Origin: Hymenobacter cellulosivorans
GTDB lineage: Bacteria > Bacteroidota > Bacteroidia > Cytophagales > Hymenobacteraceae
Assembly (NCBI RefSeq): GCF_022919135.1
Contig: NZ_CP095049.1
Span: forward strand, 5,651,001-5,715,000
Direction of reading: 5' to 3'
Length of the DNA: 64,000 nt
Position 1 is the first letter of the stretch. Each line of letters begins with the position of its first letter. The notes below the pieces were generated by a model. The model was given only the letters and a program-made list of their open reading frames with translations, did no database searches and was not told the DNA's origin. Made by a program: the position numbers and the translations under genes. This document shows positions 16,730-25,531 of this stretch, one piece after another.

Positions 16730-16753
16730 GCCCGTTTGCACCTGACGATTCCA

Positions 16754-16790
16754 AGTAAAGGCAGCCTCCTGCGGGGCTGCCTTTACTGTT
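16754..16790 (+). terminator. Terminator of the SDR gene
   Basis: AGTAAAGGCAGCC pairs with GGCTGCCTTTACT around a short loop, followed by GTTTTT. Confidence 0.85.
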
Positions 16791-16960
16791 TTTGGCCCAA
16801 CGAGCGGGCAAAGCAGTCCGATACAGTTAAGCTAAAAGGCCGGCTACGCATTAAAAATCAATTAAATCAATCCAAAGCCAGCTTTATAACCGTAGAGTTT
16901 CAACAAGCACCCGGGGCGGTTCTTACTCCGCCTTACCTCTAATCCCCATTTGTTCTTATC

Positions 16961-18961
16961 ATGAAACGAACCCCTACAAACCCATTACGTGCCTTCAGTA
17001 AAGCTCTACTCGGCCTCACAGCCCTGGGCCTGACGGCGGCCATTACCCCAGCTTCGGCCCAAACGGCCTACGGCATCACCATCAACCAGATTGACGAATA
17101 CAGCTTGGCGACGTTCCAGGTAACGGCACCCGGAACTTTCACGTCTAGCGTGCCGATTACGGGTCTGGGCGCAAACCAGGAGCTGATCGGTATTGACGTG
17201 CGTCCCGCCACGGGCCAGATTTTTGCCCTCGGCTACAACGACAATGTTACCACGAACAACGCCCAGCTGTACGTTCTCTCGACGACCGGCGCCCTGACGC
17301 CCGTAGGCGGCCTGATGAGCCTGAACCTGGGCCGGGATGGTGGTACCCGCGTGGGCTTTGACTTCAACCCCACCGTGGACCGCATCCGGGTAACGTCGGG
17401 TCTGACCCAGGCCAACTACCGCCTGAACCCCGTCACGGGTACTATTGCCGCTACCGATGGCAACCTGGCCTATGCCGCTACCGACGCCAATGCTGGCCAA
17501 ACGCCGGGCGTGGGCTCATCGGCTTACACCAACTCCTACATTGGGGCCTCGGGAACAACGCTCTACAACATTGACGATTCCTTCAGCCGCCTCGTGCGCC
17601 AGGACCCGCCCAACAACGGCACCCTGAATACGGTGGGAGCTCTGGGAGTATCGGTTAACACGGCGCTCCAGGTGTCGGACCTCGACATCTACTTTAACCC
17701 TACCACGGGCCAGAACCAGGCATACCTAACCCTGGCAACGTCGTCGCCGATTACGTTTACGTCTATCAACCAGCTTTACACAGTCAATTTGGCTACCGGC
17801 GCGGCTACGGCCGTGGGTACGCTGGGCAGCAGCAACGCCTTTAGCTTCGTGGATATAGCCGTAGCTATCAACCGGCCCGCCACGCTGCCCGCCATTACGG
17901 GCCAGTTAGTTTACGCATTGGCTGGTACCAACCTGATTACCTTCGACTCGGCCCAGCCCACGCTGGTGCGCACAGCCGTGGGCATTACTGGCGTAGATGC
18001 CACCCAGACCCTGGTGGGCCTCGACGTGCGGCCGCTGAATAACGCTCTGTACGCCCTGGGCTACAATGCTACGACCCAGACGGCCCAGCTCTACACCATC
18101 AACGGAACTACCGGCGTAGCGACGCCGACCAGCGCCGGTATTGCCCTGGCCCTGGGCACGGGCGGCGTTAGCTTCGACTTCAACCCCACCGTGGACCGCA
18201 TCCGGGTGGTGGGCGCTAACCGCAACAACTACCGCCTCAACCCGGTAACCGGCACGCTGGCTGCTACCGACGGCCCCGTGGCCTACACCACTGGCACCAA
18301 TACGCCGACCATCGGGGCGGTGGCCTACACCAACAGCTTCGCCGGTACTACCGCCACCACGCTCTACAACTACGACGAGGTACTGAACGTGCTCAATACC
18401 CAGAGCACTGCCAACCCACCCGCCGACGGGCAGCTGACCACCGTGGGCAGCTCCGGCATCGTGGCCAACACGAATCCGGCCAACGTGGATATGGATATCT
18501 ACAGCACCAGCGCGGGCGTTAACTCGGCGTACTTGGTGGCTACTACTGGCACTTCGGCCAATAGCAGCTTCTACACTGTAAACCTGACGACCGGTGCCGC
18601 TACTGCCGTGGGCGTAATCGGCAACGGCATTACCGTCCGCGACATTGCCGTGGCCGCCGCTACCGGCGTTACGACCGGTACCCGCGACCGGGAAGAGGTA
18701 GCAGGCCTGGGTCTGTATCCCAACCCCGTAACGGCCGACACCCGTCTGGCCTTCACCCTGGCTTCTTCGGCCCAGGTGACGATGGTGGTGACGGATGCCC
18801 TGGGTCGCCAGGTCGACCGGATTGAGGCCGGCCGCCTGGGCGCTGGTACGCAAGGCATCCGCTGGAACAGCGCCTCGAACCTGCGTCAGGGCGTGTACTT
18901 CTTCCAGCTGCTGCTCGACGGTAAGGCCGCCGGTACCCAGCGCGGCGTACTGCTGAACTAA
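16961..18961 (+). CDS. T9SS-secreted protein with two DUF4394 domains
   Basis: 666 aa. A signal peptide ends near residue 34 (ITPASAQ). Two homologous DUF4394 domains follow (about 36-310 and 318-570), each with FDFNPTVDRIRV and NYRLNPVTGT motifs. The DNA for the first motif is identical over 32 bases in the two domains (17360-17391 and 18176-18207), so the duplication is recent or kept alike by conversion. A type A T9SS sorting domain closes the protein (LGLYPNPVTADTRLAFTL ... QGVYFFQLLLDGKAAG), so it is secreted across the outer membrane. DUF4394 has a repeat architecture suggesting a propeller; its role is unknown. It has its own terminator. Confidence 0.88.
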   Translation: MKRTPTNPLRAFSKALLGLTALGLTAAITPASAQTAYGITINQIDEYSLATFQVTAPGTFTSSVPITGLGANQELIGIDVRPATGQIFALGYNDNVTTNNAQLYVLSTTGALTPVGGLMSLNLGRDGGTRVGFDFNPTVDRIRVTSGLTQANYRLNPVTGTIAATDGNLAYAATDANAGQTPGVGSSAYTNSYIGASGTTLYNIDDSFSRLVRQDPPNNGTLNTVGALGVSVNTALQVSDLDIYFNPTTGQNQAYLTLATSSPITFTSINQLYTVNLATGAATAVGTLGSSNAFSFVDIAVAINRPATLPAITGQLVYALAGTNLITFDSAQPTLVRTAVGITGVDATQTLVGLDVRPLNNALYALGYNATTQTAQLYTINGTTGVATPTSAGIALALGTGGVSFDFNPTVDRIRVVGANRNNYRLNPVTGTLAATDGPVAYTTGTNTPTIGAVAYTNSFAGTTATTLYNYDEVLNVLNTQSTANPPADGQLTTVGSSGIVANTNPANVDMDIYSTSAGVNSAYLVATTGTSANSSFYTVNLTTGAATAVGVIGNGITVRDIAVAAATGVTTGTRDREEVAGLGLYPNPVTADTRLAFTLASSAQVTMVVTDALGRQVDRIEAGRLGAGTQGIRWNSASNLRQGVYFFQLLLDGKAAGTQRGVLLN

Positions 18962-18993
18962 CCCACCCCGGCAGCCTAAGCTGACCATATAAA

Positions 18994-19027
18994 AGAGCCC
19001 TTCCACAATTCGTGGAAGGGCTTTTTT
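18994..19027. terminator. Bidirectional terminator between convergent genes
   Basis: GAGCCCTTCCAC pairs with GTGGAAGGGCTT around AATTC, with AAAA before and TTTTTT after; it serves the DUF4394 gene and the convergent RDD gene. Confidence 0.85.
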
Positions 19028-19060
19028 ATTGAATCTGTCTTAACTACGCCCTGATCTGGC

Positions 19061-19786
19061 TTAGCTGCCTTCCGCGGCTAGGTGGGCATGGTCGCGCAGG
19101 ATGGTGCGCAGGAAGGCTTCGTCGTTCAGGTCAGTCTGCACCCCGGTCACTTCCTTGACGCGGTTGGCAACTTCGTTGAGGAACGCATAGTTTCCCCGCT
19201 CCAGGCCCTTGGCCAGCAATTGCCGGATAGTAGCCACATCGTGGTCGGCCAGCAGGGATGCCTGCGGAAACACCACCACGTAGTTGGCATCGGTCAGGGC
19301 GGGAGCCAGCAAACTGGCCGCATCCGGGCGCGGGCGGGTACTGACCACGCAGGTCCCGGCGGCCAGGTCGCCGACGCGCTGCCCTTTGCCATTGGCCAAG
19401 ATGACTACCACGGCTACCAACCCTCCAAAAAAGCCCATATCCACGATGCGCAGCACCCAGCGCAGCAGGTAGTCGCCGATGCGGGGCGGGGTGCCGTCGA
19501 GGCGGATTACTTTGATATGGCGGGCTTTTTTACCCAGACTCTGCCCATTAAACAGAATTTCGCAGAGCAGGTGGTAGAAAATGTAGGGCAGTCCCACCAG
19601 CAACACAACTACTATAGCCACGGCCCCGTCCTGCACTCCTAAAGCGGTGAGCAGCAGCACCCAGGCTGCAGCCCAGCCAATCAGGATTAGGGTATCAATA
19701 ATATTGGCCACGATACGCTCTCCCACGCTGGCTACCTCATATTCGAGGGTAACGTTCTGGGTAGTCTGGACGCGAATGGTACTCAT
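19061..19786 (-). CDS. RDD family membrane protein of the SpoIIM/MoxR/DUF58 module
   Basis: 241 aa from ATG 19786 (MSTIRVQTTQNV); the upstream in-frame extension is not credible. RDD domain: ASVGERIVANIIDTLIL, two to three membrane helices to about residue 85, then FNGQSLGKKARHIKVIRLDG and a further helix (FFGGLVAVVVIL). A soluble tail of about 80 residues follows (LLADHDVATIRQLLAKGLER). In many Bacteroidota and Actinobacteria an RDD gene stands divergent to spoIIM, as here, next to DUF4129, MoxR and DUF58 genes. The module is thought to concern membrane-associated stress or assembly functions but its role is unproven. Confidence 0.85.
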   Translation of the reverse strand: MSTIRVQTTQNVTLEYEVASVGERIVANIIDTLILIGWAAAWVLLLTALGVQDGAVAIVVVLLVGLPYIFYHLLCEILFNGQSLGKKARHIKVIRLDGTPPRIGDYLLRWVLRIVDMGFFGGLVAVVVILANGKGQRVGDLAAGTCVVSTRPRPDAASLLAPALTDANYVVVFPQASLLADHDVATIRQLLAKGLERGNYAFLNEVANRVKEVTGVQTDLNDEAFLRTILRDHAHLAAEGS

Positions 19787-19859
19787 AACAAGGCAACCGG
19801 TAAGAAAGAAAACGAACGACGAAAAAGTCCAAGCCTGGACCAAGGACGCAATTTAGTCC

Positions 19860-19994
19860 TTATATAAAGTCAATCAGGTCGAAAAATTTACCAATCTTCG
19901 CAAATCCGGCTTTAGCGGCTTTACCGGCCGGGCGGGCTTTATCCGGCAGCTTTTTAGCACCGGCACTGCCGTTCGGCGTGGCTTTTCCAGTTAT
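19860..19994 (-). pseudogene. Coding-like 44-codon frame without a start codon
   Basis: On the minus strand between the divergent RDD and spoIIM-like genes, an open frame reads GKATPNGSAGAKKLP, then DKARPAGKAAKAGFAK and IGKFFDLIDFI before TAA. The codon choice (AAA GCC GCT AAA GCC) and Lys/Ala/Pro-rich composition look like the tail of a real protein. The frame is closed upstream by TAA at 19995-19997 and contains no ATG, GTG or TTG, so it cannot be an ordinary gene. It may be a remnant or chance. Confidence 0.25.
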
Positions 19995-20005
19995 TTATTC
20001 AGTGT

Positions 20006-20956
20006 ATGCGTGAGGCGGTATTTCTTCGGCAAAATGAGGCCAAGTGGCGGCGCTACGAAAATGAGCCGGCCACCGGCCCCGACGAGCTGGCCGCCCGCTT
20101 CATCGAGCTGACCGACGACCTGGCCTACGCCCAGACCTTCTACCCCTCGTCGACTACCACGCGCTACCTCAACGACCTGACCGCGCGCCTGCACCAGAAG
20201 CTCTACCAGAACAAGAGCGAAACCACGACGCGCTTTGGTCACTTTTGGCGGCAGGAGCTACCCTTGCTCGTGGCCCAGCACCACCGCACGCTGGCCTGGT
20301 CGTTGGTACTGTTTACGGTTTTTACGCTGCTGGGCGTGTTGTCGGCCGCCAACGACGACACCTTCGTGCGAGTCGTGCTGGGCGACGAGTACGTGAACCG
20401 CACCATCGAAAACATTGAGCGGGGCGACCCAATGGCCGTGTATAAGGGCATGAGCGAGACGCCCATGTTTCTCTACATCACTATGAACAACATCTACGTG
20501 GCCCTGACGGCTTATGCCCTGGGCGCCACGCTGGGCCTGGGCACGCTCTGGGCGCTGTTTCAGAACGGGGTGATGCTGGGCTCCTTCCAATACTTTTTCT
20601 ACCAGAAAGGCGTGCTGCTGCCTTCCCTGGTCACCATCTGGATTCATGGTACATTGGAAATATCGGCCGTGGTGCTGGCCGGCGGGGCGGGGCTAGTCAT
20701 GGCGCGCAGTCTGCTGTTTCCCGGCACCTTTTCCCGGGCCGACTCTTTCCGCCAGGGCGCCCGCGACGGGCTAAAGCTGGCTATAGGCCTGGTCCCGATT
20801 TTTATTGTGGCCGGCTTCCTGGAAGGCTTTGTGACGCGCCACACCGAGATGCCCGTGCTGCTGAGCCTGCTTATTATTGGCACTTCGGCCGCCTTTATCA
20901 TCTGGTACTTTATTCTGTATCCGCGGCAGCTGGCCCGCCGGGCTGGTACGCTATGA
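20006..20956 (+). CDS. SpoIIM-like (stage II sporulation protein M family) membrane protein
   Basis: 316 aa. A soluble helical N-terminus of about 95 residues (MREAVFLRQNEAKWRRYENE ... TRYLNDLTARLHQKLY) precedes five or more membrane helices. The family core is seen in NNIYVALTAYALGATLG, GSFQYFFYQKGVL and IHGTLEISAVVLAGGAGL (His-Gly-x-x-Glu). SpoIIM of Bacillus helps peptidoglycan degradation during engulfment, but homologues in non-sporulating Bacteroidota form part of the conserved RDD/DUF4129/MoxR/DUF58 locus and do not imply sporulation. It begins a plus-strand run of six genes; the next gene starts 13 nt after its stop. Confidence 0.88.
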   Translation: MREAVFLRQNEAKWRRYENEPATGPDELAARFIELTDDLAYAQTFYPSSTTTRYLNDLTARLHQKLYQNKSETTTRFGHFWRQELPLLVAQHHRTLAWSLVLFTVFTLLGVLSAANDDTFVRVVLGDEYVNRTIENIERGDPMAVYKGMSETPMFLYITMNNIYVALTAYALGATLGLGTLWALFQNGVMLGSFQYFFYQKGVLLPSLVTIWIHGTLEISAVVLAGGAGLVMARSLLFPGTFSRADSFRQGARDGLKLAIGLVPIFIVAGFLEGFVTRHTEMPVLLSLLIIGTSAAFIIWYFILYPRQLARRAGTL

Positions 20957-20969
20957 CCTCCTTCGCCTT

Positions 20970-21932
20970 ATGAAGTCGACGTTTACTACCGCCGCTGCTT
21001 TTCGGCAGGAGCGGGATTTTGGTAATAAAATAGCGGCCACCTTTGAGTGTATAACGGCTCACTGGCGGCCCTTGGGCAAATGCCTGGTGTACTTCGTGCT
21101 GCCCGCCGCCCTGCTGATGGGCGTAGGGCTGGGCCTGATTACCAACTTCGCCCTGAATTCCATGGGCAAGCCCTACGGGCCAGTAGCACCAGGAGAGCTG
21201 TTCAATGCCTCCTACTTTTCGGGAATGGGCATTACGATGCTGGGCGGTATGCTGGCCGGCGTGATGCTGATGGGCACCGTGTATGGCTACGTGCGCGTGA
21301 TTCTGACCGCCGAAGCCGTGCCCGCGCCAGCAGCGGTGTGGCAGGTTATCAAGGGCCGGCTGGGTCGGATGCTGGGCGCTTTTGGGCTGCTGTTTGGCCT
21401 TTATCTGCTGGTAATGCTGGCCCTGACGAGCCTGATGGCCATAACCTCGTTTTTCGGGCTGCTCTTCCTGGTCATCTTTCCGCTGTTCCTGTACGTGATG
21501 GTGCCGCTGACCTTGTATTTCCCCATTCTCTGGCTGGAAGACGACAACCTGTGGCAGAGCCTGCGGCGCAGCTTTTATCTGGTGCAGGGCAAGTGGTGGT
21601 CCACGTTCGGGCTGATTATGGTTACGAGCATGATTCAGATGATGCTGTGCTTCATCTTTATACTGCCGCAGTACGCCGTCATGGTGGGGAAGATGCTCAA
21701 CGTTCCCGGGCTGGATTCGGATGCGCTGGGTATTGCCACGCAGTGTCTGTACGCGCTGGGCATCATGTTTACGGCGGCTATTCCGTTGCTAGCCGTGGCC
21801 TTCCAGTATTTCAACCTGGTGGAGCGCAAGGAAGGTCTGGGCCTACGCTCCTTGATTGGCAGCATCGGCCAGAGCCCTACTCCTCTGGCCTATAATCAGA
21901 CCTACCGCGCCGATGAAGAAGGGGAATACTAA
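20970..21932 (+). CDS. Polytopic membrane protein of the SpoIIM/MoxR module
   Basis: 320 aa from ATG 20970 (MKSTFTTAAAFRQERDFGNK); the longer frame overlaps the previous gene and is rejected. Six or more predicted membrane helices, including LVYFVLPAALLMGVGLGLI, MLGGMLAGVMLMGTVYGYV, the doublet around residues 140-190, and IMVTSMIQMMLCFIFILPQ. The segment LEDDNLWQSLRRSFYLVQGKW resembles the repeat found in glycerophosphoryl diester phosphodiesterase-type membrane domains and other DUF975-like proteins. No enzyme motif is seen. Its fixed position between spoIIM and DUF4129 suggests a structural part of the same system. Confidence 0.7.
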   Translation: MKSTFTTAAAFRQERDFGNKIAATFECITAHWRPLGKCLVYFVLPAALLMGVGLGLITNFALNSMGKPYGPVAPGELFNASYFSGMGITMLGGMLAGVMLMGTVYGYVRVILTAEAVPAPAAVWQVIKGRLGRMLGAFGLLFGLYLLVMLALTSLMAITSFFGLLFLVIFPLFLYVMVPLTLYFPILWLEDDNLWQSLRRSFYLVQGKWWSTFGLIMVTSMIQMMLCFIFILPQYAVMVGKMLNVPGLDSDALGIATQCLYALGIMFTAAIPLLAVAFQYFNLVERKEGLGLRSLIGSIGQSPTPLAYNQTYRADEEGEY

Positions 21933-22028
21933 TCCAGCCTCGCCCGGCGCTTCTGCCTTATCTTTCCCCCACGCGGGCCCGGCTCCGCTATTTATCCTGC
22001 TTCATTGCTAGTGTTTTTGCGTATTCGG

Positions 22029-22784
22029 ATGCGGTTTTTCGGTTGGGGTCTACTCCTGTTTTTGCTGCTAGCCGGCCCGACCGGCCAGGCCCAGCAGCCA
22101 GCGCACAAGCCCGATCTTGCGGTGCATACCCTGCCCACCGACCGGAACACTGCCGTGCCCCTGCGCCAGCCGGCCCCCGGCCGCCTGCGGGAATTCCGGG
22201 AGCAGCGCGCGTTTCAGTACGTGGAAGTGAAGAGTGAGCAAAGCACCTGGGACCTGTTCTGGGCCCGGCTGATGCACTGGCTCAACGAAGTGCTTTCTAC
22301 CCGTGGCGGCAAAGTGGTGTGGGAGTACGGCATCTACGCCCTGCTGGTGGTCGGGCTGGTATTCGTGGTGCTCAAGCTGATGCAGGTTGATTTGACCCGG
22401 GCCTTTGGCCGGGCCCCGCGCACCATGCCCTTGCCCTACGATACCACCACGGAAGATATTCACGGGCTGGACTTCGACGCGCTGCTGACCGAAGCCGAAG
22501 CCGTCGGCAACTACCGCCTAGCCGTGCGCCTGGGCTATTTGTACGTGCTCAAGCAGCTCACCGACCAGGGCCTGATTCAGTGGCAGCCCGAAAAAACCAA
22601 CCACGACTACTTGCAGGAGCTGACAGCGGGCCAGCTACGGCCAGTATTCCGGGAGCTTACCCAGCAGTTTGAATACGTCTGGTACGGGGAGCAACAGGAT
22701 TTGTCCCTGGCCCACTACACCCTGGCTCGCGAAGTACGCGTGGCCTTCCAGCGCCAGCTTTCCACCGTGGCCCACGCCGCCTAG
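22029..22784 (+). CDS. DUF4129 domain protein
   Basis: 251 aa from ATG 22029 (MRFFGWGLLLFLLLAGPTG); GTG 22011 and TTG 22005 are possible alternatives. A signal or anchor helix, a periplasmic stretch of about 70 residues, a membrane helix (YGIYALLVVGLVFVVLKLM), then the cytoplasmic DUF4129 domain (about 140-250) with YRLAVRLGYLYVLKQLTDQG, a Trp/Asn stretch (WQPEKTNHDYLQEL) and FEYVWYGEQ. The domain occurs in transglutaminase-like and MoxR-linked proteins. The next gene starts 12 nt after the stop, indicating cotranscription. Confidence 0.85.
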   Translation: MRFFGWGLLLFLLLAGPTGQAQQPAHKPDLAVHTLPTDRNTAVPLRQPAPGRLREFREQRAFQYVEVKSEQSTWDLFWARLMHWLNEVLSTRGGKVVWEYGIYALLVVGLVFVVLKLMQVDLTRAFGRAPRTMPLPYDTTTEDIHGLDFDALLTEAEAVGNYRLAVRLGYLYVLKQLTDQGLIQWQPEKTNHDYLQELTAGQLRPVFRELTQQFEYVWYGEQQDLSLAHYTLAREVRVAFQRQLSTVAHAA

Positions 22785-22796
22785 CCTCCCCGCGCC

Positions 22797-24194
22797 ATGA
22801 CGACCTTCCGCTGGTATTTGCTGGGCCTGGCCCTTCTGTTCGGAGCCTACGTAGCCGTGGAATACAACCGCCCCAAACCTCTGGATTGGCGGCCCACCTA
22901 CCAGAATAAAGACAAGATTCCTTACGGCACCTACGTCCTCTATCAGGTACTACCCGAGGTCATGGGCGTGCCCGCGCGGGAAGTGAAAGCCGTCCGGCTG
23001 CCGATTTACAGCCAGCTGGAAGGTGAAGACGAGCTGCAACCCGCTTCCGATGAGGAAGTGTACCTGGAGCAGGAAGAAGCCACTGACAGCACCGCCACGC
23101 CCGCCGACTCACTGGGCCTACGGGCGGATGCAGCGCCCGAAGTTGCAGAAATCGACTCGGAAGAAAGTGACTATGCTCAGGGCTTAGCCGAGTCGGACTA
23201 CCCCAAGACCACTTACCTGTTCGTCAACAACGACTTCGAACTTAGCCCGTCCGATACCCGGGCCCTGCTGCGGCACGTAGCTCGCGGCAACGACGTGTTT
23301 ATTGCCGCCGAACGGTTTACGCCCCGGTTTGCCGATACGCTCGGGTTCGACACCGCGCCCTTTCTGGGCAAGCCCCGTCTGCGCGACAATTCTCCCAAGG
23401 CCCTGCTCGAAGACTCGGTAGGGCTGCGGCTGACCAACCCCCGACTATCCGGCCGGGCAGGACGCGCCTTCCGCTTTCCTCTCGTTGGGGCCTCCTACCG
23501 CATCCTGCCCGACAGCGGCCTACGGGCTACCCAGCTGGCCACCGACGCCCAGGGCCGGGCTGTACTGGTTCGGATTCCGCACGGCCGGGGCCACGTATAC
23601 GTCTGCTCCGTGCCGTTAGCGTTTACCAACTACTTCGTGCTGCAGCCACCCACTGGCAACCTGGCCTTTGCAGCCCTCTCCTATTTGCCTGCTGGCCGCC
23701 CGGTGTGGTGGGACGAGTACCAGAAGCAGGGTCGGCAGGGCGAACAGTCGTTGCTGCGGGTACTGCTGGCCCACGATGCCCTGCGGCGGGCCTTGTATCT
23801 GAGCCTGGTGGGGGCCGTGCTTTTCGTGCTGTTCGAGGCCCGGCGGCGGCAGCGCATCATCCCAATTCTGAAGCCCCTGCCCAACACGACGCTGCAGTTC
23901 ACCCGCACCGTAGCCAGCCTCTACCGCCAGGGCGGCAACCACGCCCTGATTGCCGAGAAGAAAATCGGGCTGTTCCTGGAGTTTCTGCGCCAACGCCTCA
24001 ATGAGCCTAGCCTCGATTTCAACAGTGCTGAATCCCGGGAACGGGTAGCTCAAAAGGCTGGTGTGCCCGTGACGGCAGTAGAGCAACTGGTGCGCCGCAT
24101 TAACCTGGTTCGCACGGCCCCACAGGTTTCGGATACGGAGTTGCTGCTGCTTAGCCGGGCCCTACACGAGTTTCGCCAAGCTGTCAGTAAATAA
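22797..24194 (+). CDS. DUF4350 domain protein
   Basis: 465 aa. An N-terminal anchor helix (YLLGLALLFGAYVAV) is followed by a very acidic low-complexity insert (about 75-130, EDELQPASDEEVYLEQEEAT and on). The DUF4350 region (about 135-310) includes LLRHVARGNDVFIAAERF and HGRGHVYVCSVPLAFTNY. A second membrane helix (ALYLSLVGAVLFVLFEARRR, about 333-352) leads to a cytoplasmic tail of about 110 residues. DUF4350 has a glutamine-amidotransferase-like fold related to the C-terminus of aerotolerance-type proteins. The acidic insert is probably variable. The downstream gap to MoxR is AT-rich and may carry an internal promoter. Confidence 0.82.
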   Translation: MTTFRWYLLGLALLFGAYVAVEYNRPKPLDWRPTYQNKDKIPYGTYVLYQVLPEVMGVPAREVKAVRLPIYSQLEGEDELQPASDEEVYLEQEEATDSTATPADSLGLRADAAPEVAEIDSEESDYAQGLAESDYPKTTYLFVNNDFELSPSDTRALLRHVARGNDVFIAAERFTPRFADTLGFDTAPFLGKPRLRDNSPKALLEDSVGLRLTNPRLSGRAGRAFRFPLVGASYRILPDSGLRATQLATDAQGRAVLVRIPHGRGHVYVCSVPLAFTNYFVLQPPTGNLAFAALSYLPAGRPVWWDEYQKQGRQGEQSLLRVLLAHDALRRALYLSLVGAVLFVLFEARRRQRIIPILKPLPNTTLQFTRTVASLYRQGGNHALIAEKKIGLFLEFLRQRLNEPSLDFNSAESRERVAQKAGVPVTAVEQLVRRINLVRTAPQVSDTELLLLSRALHEFRQAVSK

Positions 24195-24354
24195 TTGCAT
24201 TATGCTAGCAAATATAATTTTACCGTTTTTTAACTATTCCGATATGAGCTTTATTGCTATTAAAGCAGCTTTATGATCGAGCATAGATTGGGGCTAATTA
24301 AATAATTCTCACGGCATTTCTTCTCCTCACGTAGCAGCCGCACTGCTTCTTCCC
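24195..24354. other. AT-rich gap between DUF4350 and MoxR genes
   Basis: 160 bp with markedly lower GC than the surroundings (runs such as AAATATAATTTTACC). No exact TAnnTTTG box, but the composition suggests a secondary promoter for the MoxR-DUF58 pair. Confidence 0.4.
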
Positions 24355-25395
24355 ATGGAAAACACCTCTGAATCTACCTTCTCCGCTCCCGAGCCACATG
24401 TGCCTGCAGCGACCCCAGACGCCCCCGCTGCCTTTGTGCCCCGCACCGATTTGAGCAACCTAAGTCGGCACGCCGAGGCGATTCGCGGTGAGTTGAGCAA
24501 GGTGATTGTGGGCCAACACGACCTGGCCGAGCTGCTGCTGACTGCCGTGCTGGCCGATGGGCACGTATTGCTGGAAGGCGTGCCCGGCGTGGCCAAAACC
24601 CTTACGGCCAAGTTACTGGCCCGCACCCTGGCTGTGTCGTTTAGCCGCCTGCAGTTCACCCCCGACCTAATGCCTTCCGACGTGCTGGGCACCGCCGTGT
24701 TTCGGCCCAACACGTCCGAGTTCGAGTTTCGGCCCGGGCCTATCTTCGCCAGCATCGTGCTGATTGATGAAATCAACCGGGCGCCAGCCAAGACCCAGTC
24801 GGCCCTGTTTGAGGTGATGGAAGAGCGGCAGATAACCCAGGATGGCACCCGCTACGCCATGACGGACCCGTTTGTGGTGCTGGCTACCCAGAACCCGATT
24901 GAGCAGGAAGGCACCTACCGCCTGCCCGAGGCTCAGCTCGACCGGTTCCTGTTTAAACTGCACGTGGGCTACCCCTCACTGACGGAAGAAGTTGCTATTC
25001 TGCAGGGCCACCACGCGGGCCTGGGCAGCACGGCTCTGGAGCAGGTGCAGGCCGTATTGACGGCCGACGACCTGCGCGAATTGCGCCAGCAAGTGCAGCG
25101 CCAGCACGTAGAGCCCCAGCTTCTGGAATACATTGCCCGCCTCGTGGGCCAGACGCGGGCCCACAAAAGCCTGTATCTGGGCGCTTCGCCGCGGGCTTCT
25201 TTGGCACTGCTCAACGGCGCCAAAGCCCTGGCCGCCCTGCGCGGCCGCGACTTCGTGACGCCGGAAGACGTGCAGTATCTGGCGCCCCACGTGCTGCGCC
25301 ACCGCATTCTGCTGACGCCGGAGCGCGAAATGGAAGGCCAGACAGCCGATGACGTAGTCAAGCAAATTGTGCAGCAGATTGAAGTGCCCCGTTAG
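24355..25395 (+). CDS. MoxR family AAA+ ATPase
   Basis: 346 aa. After a 35-residue variable N-terminus come Walker A GVPGVAKT (75-82), Walker B VLIDE (135-139), sensor 1 VLATQNPIEQEGTYRLPEAQ (near 177-196) and the C-terminal lid with GASPRASLALLNGAKALA. MoxR ATPases act as chaperone-like remodelers, inserting cofactors or activating partner VWA/DUF58 proteins. The DUF58 gene downstream is the usual partner, so a MoxR-DUF58 pair acting on envelope proteins is the standard expectation. 160 bp separate it from the DUF4350 gene, wider than elsewhere in the run. Confidence 0.93.
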   Translation: MENTSESTFSAPEPHVPAATPDAPAAFVPRTDLSNLSRHAEAIRGELSKVIVGQHDLAELLLTAVLADGHVLLEGVPGVAKTLTAKLLARTLAVSFSRLQFTPDLMPSDVLGTAVFRPNTSEFEFRPGPIFASIVLIDEINRAPAKTQSALFEVMEERQITQDGTRYAMTDPFVVLATQNPIEQEGTYRLPEAQLDRFLFKLHVGYPSLTEEVAILQGHHAGLGSTALEQVQAVLTADDLRELRQQVQRQHVEPQLLEYIARLVGQTRAHKSLYLGASPRASLALLNGAKALAALRGRDFVTPEDVQYLAPHVLRHRILLTPEREMEGQTADDVVKQIVQQIEVPR

Positions 25396-25531
25396 GCTTT
25401 ACGCCTAGCAAGCACTAAGAACGTCACGTCGACTAGCTAGCGGCATGACCGTTCCGGGTACTACTGCTCGAACGCGCTAGCCCCATTTGCCGCGCGCCTG
25501 ATTTGCCACGCCTGTTTTTCGACTGCCTTTC

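Noticed and set aside
17906..19006. 366-codon minus-strand open frame over the DUF4394 gene
   Set aside because: Shadow of a repetitive GC-rich gene; Gly/Val/His-rich without motifs.
20006..20956. Reading SpoIIM as evidence of sporulation
   Set aside because: The family is widespread in non-sporulating bacteria within the MoxR/DUF58 locus, as here.
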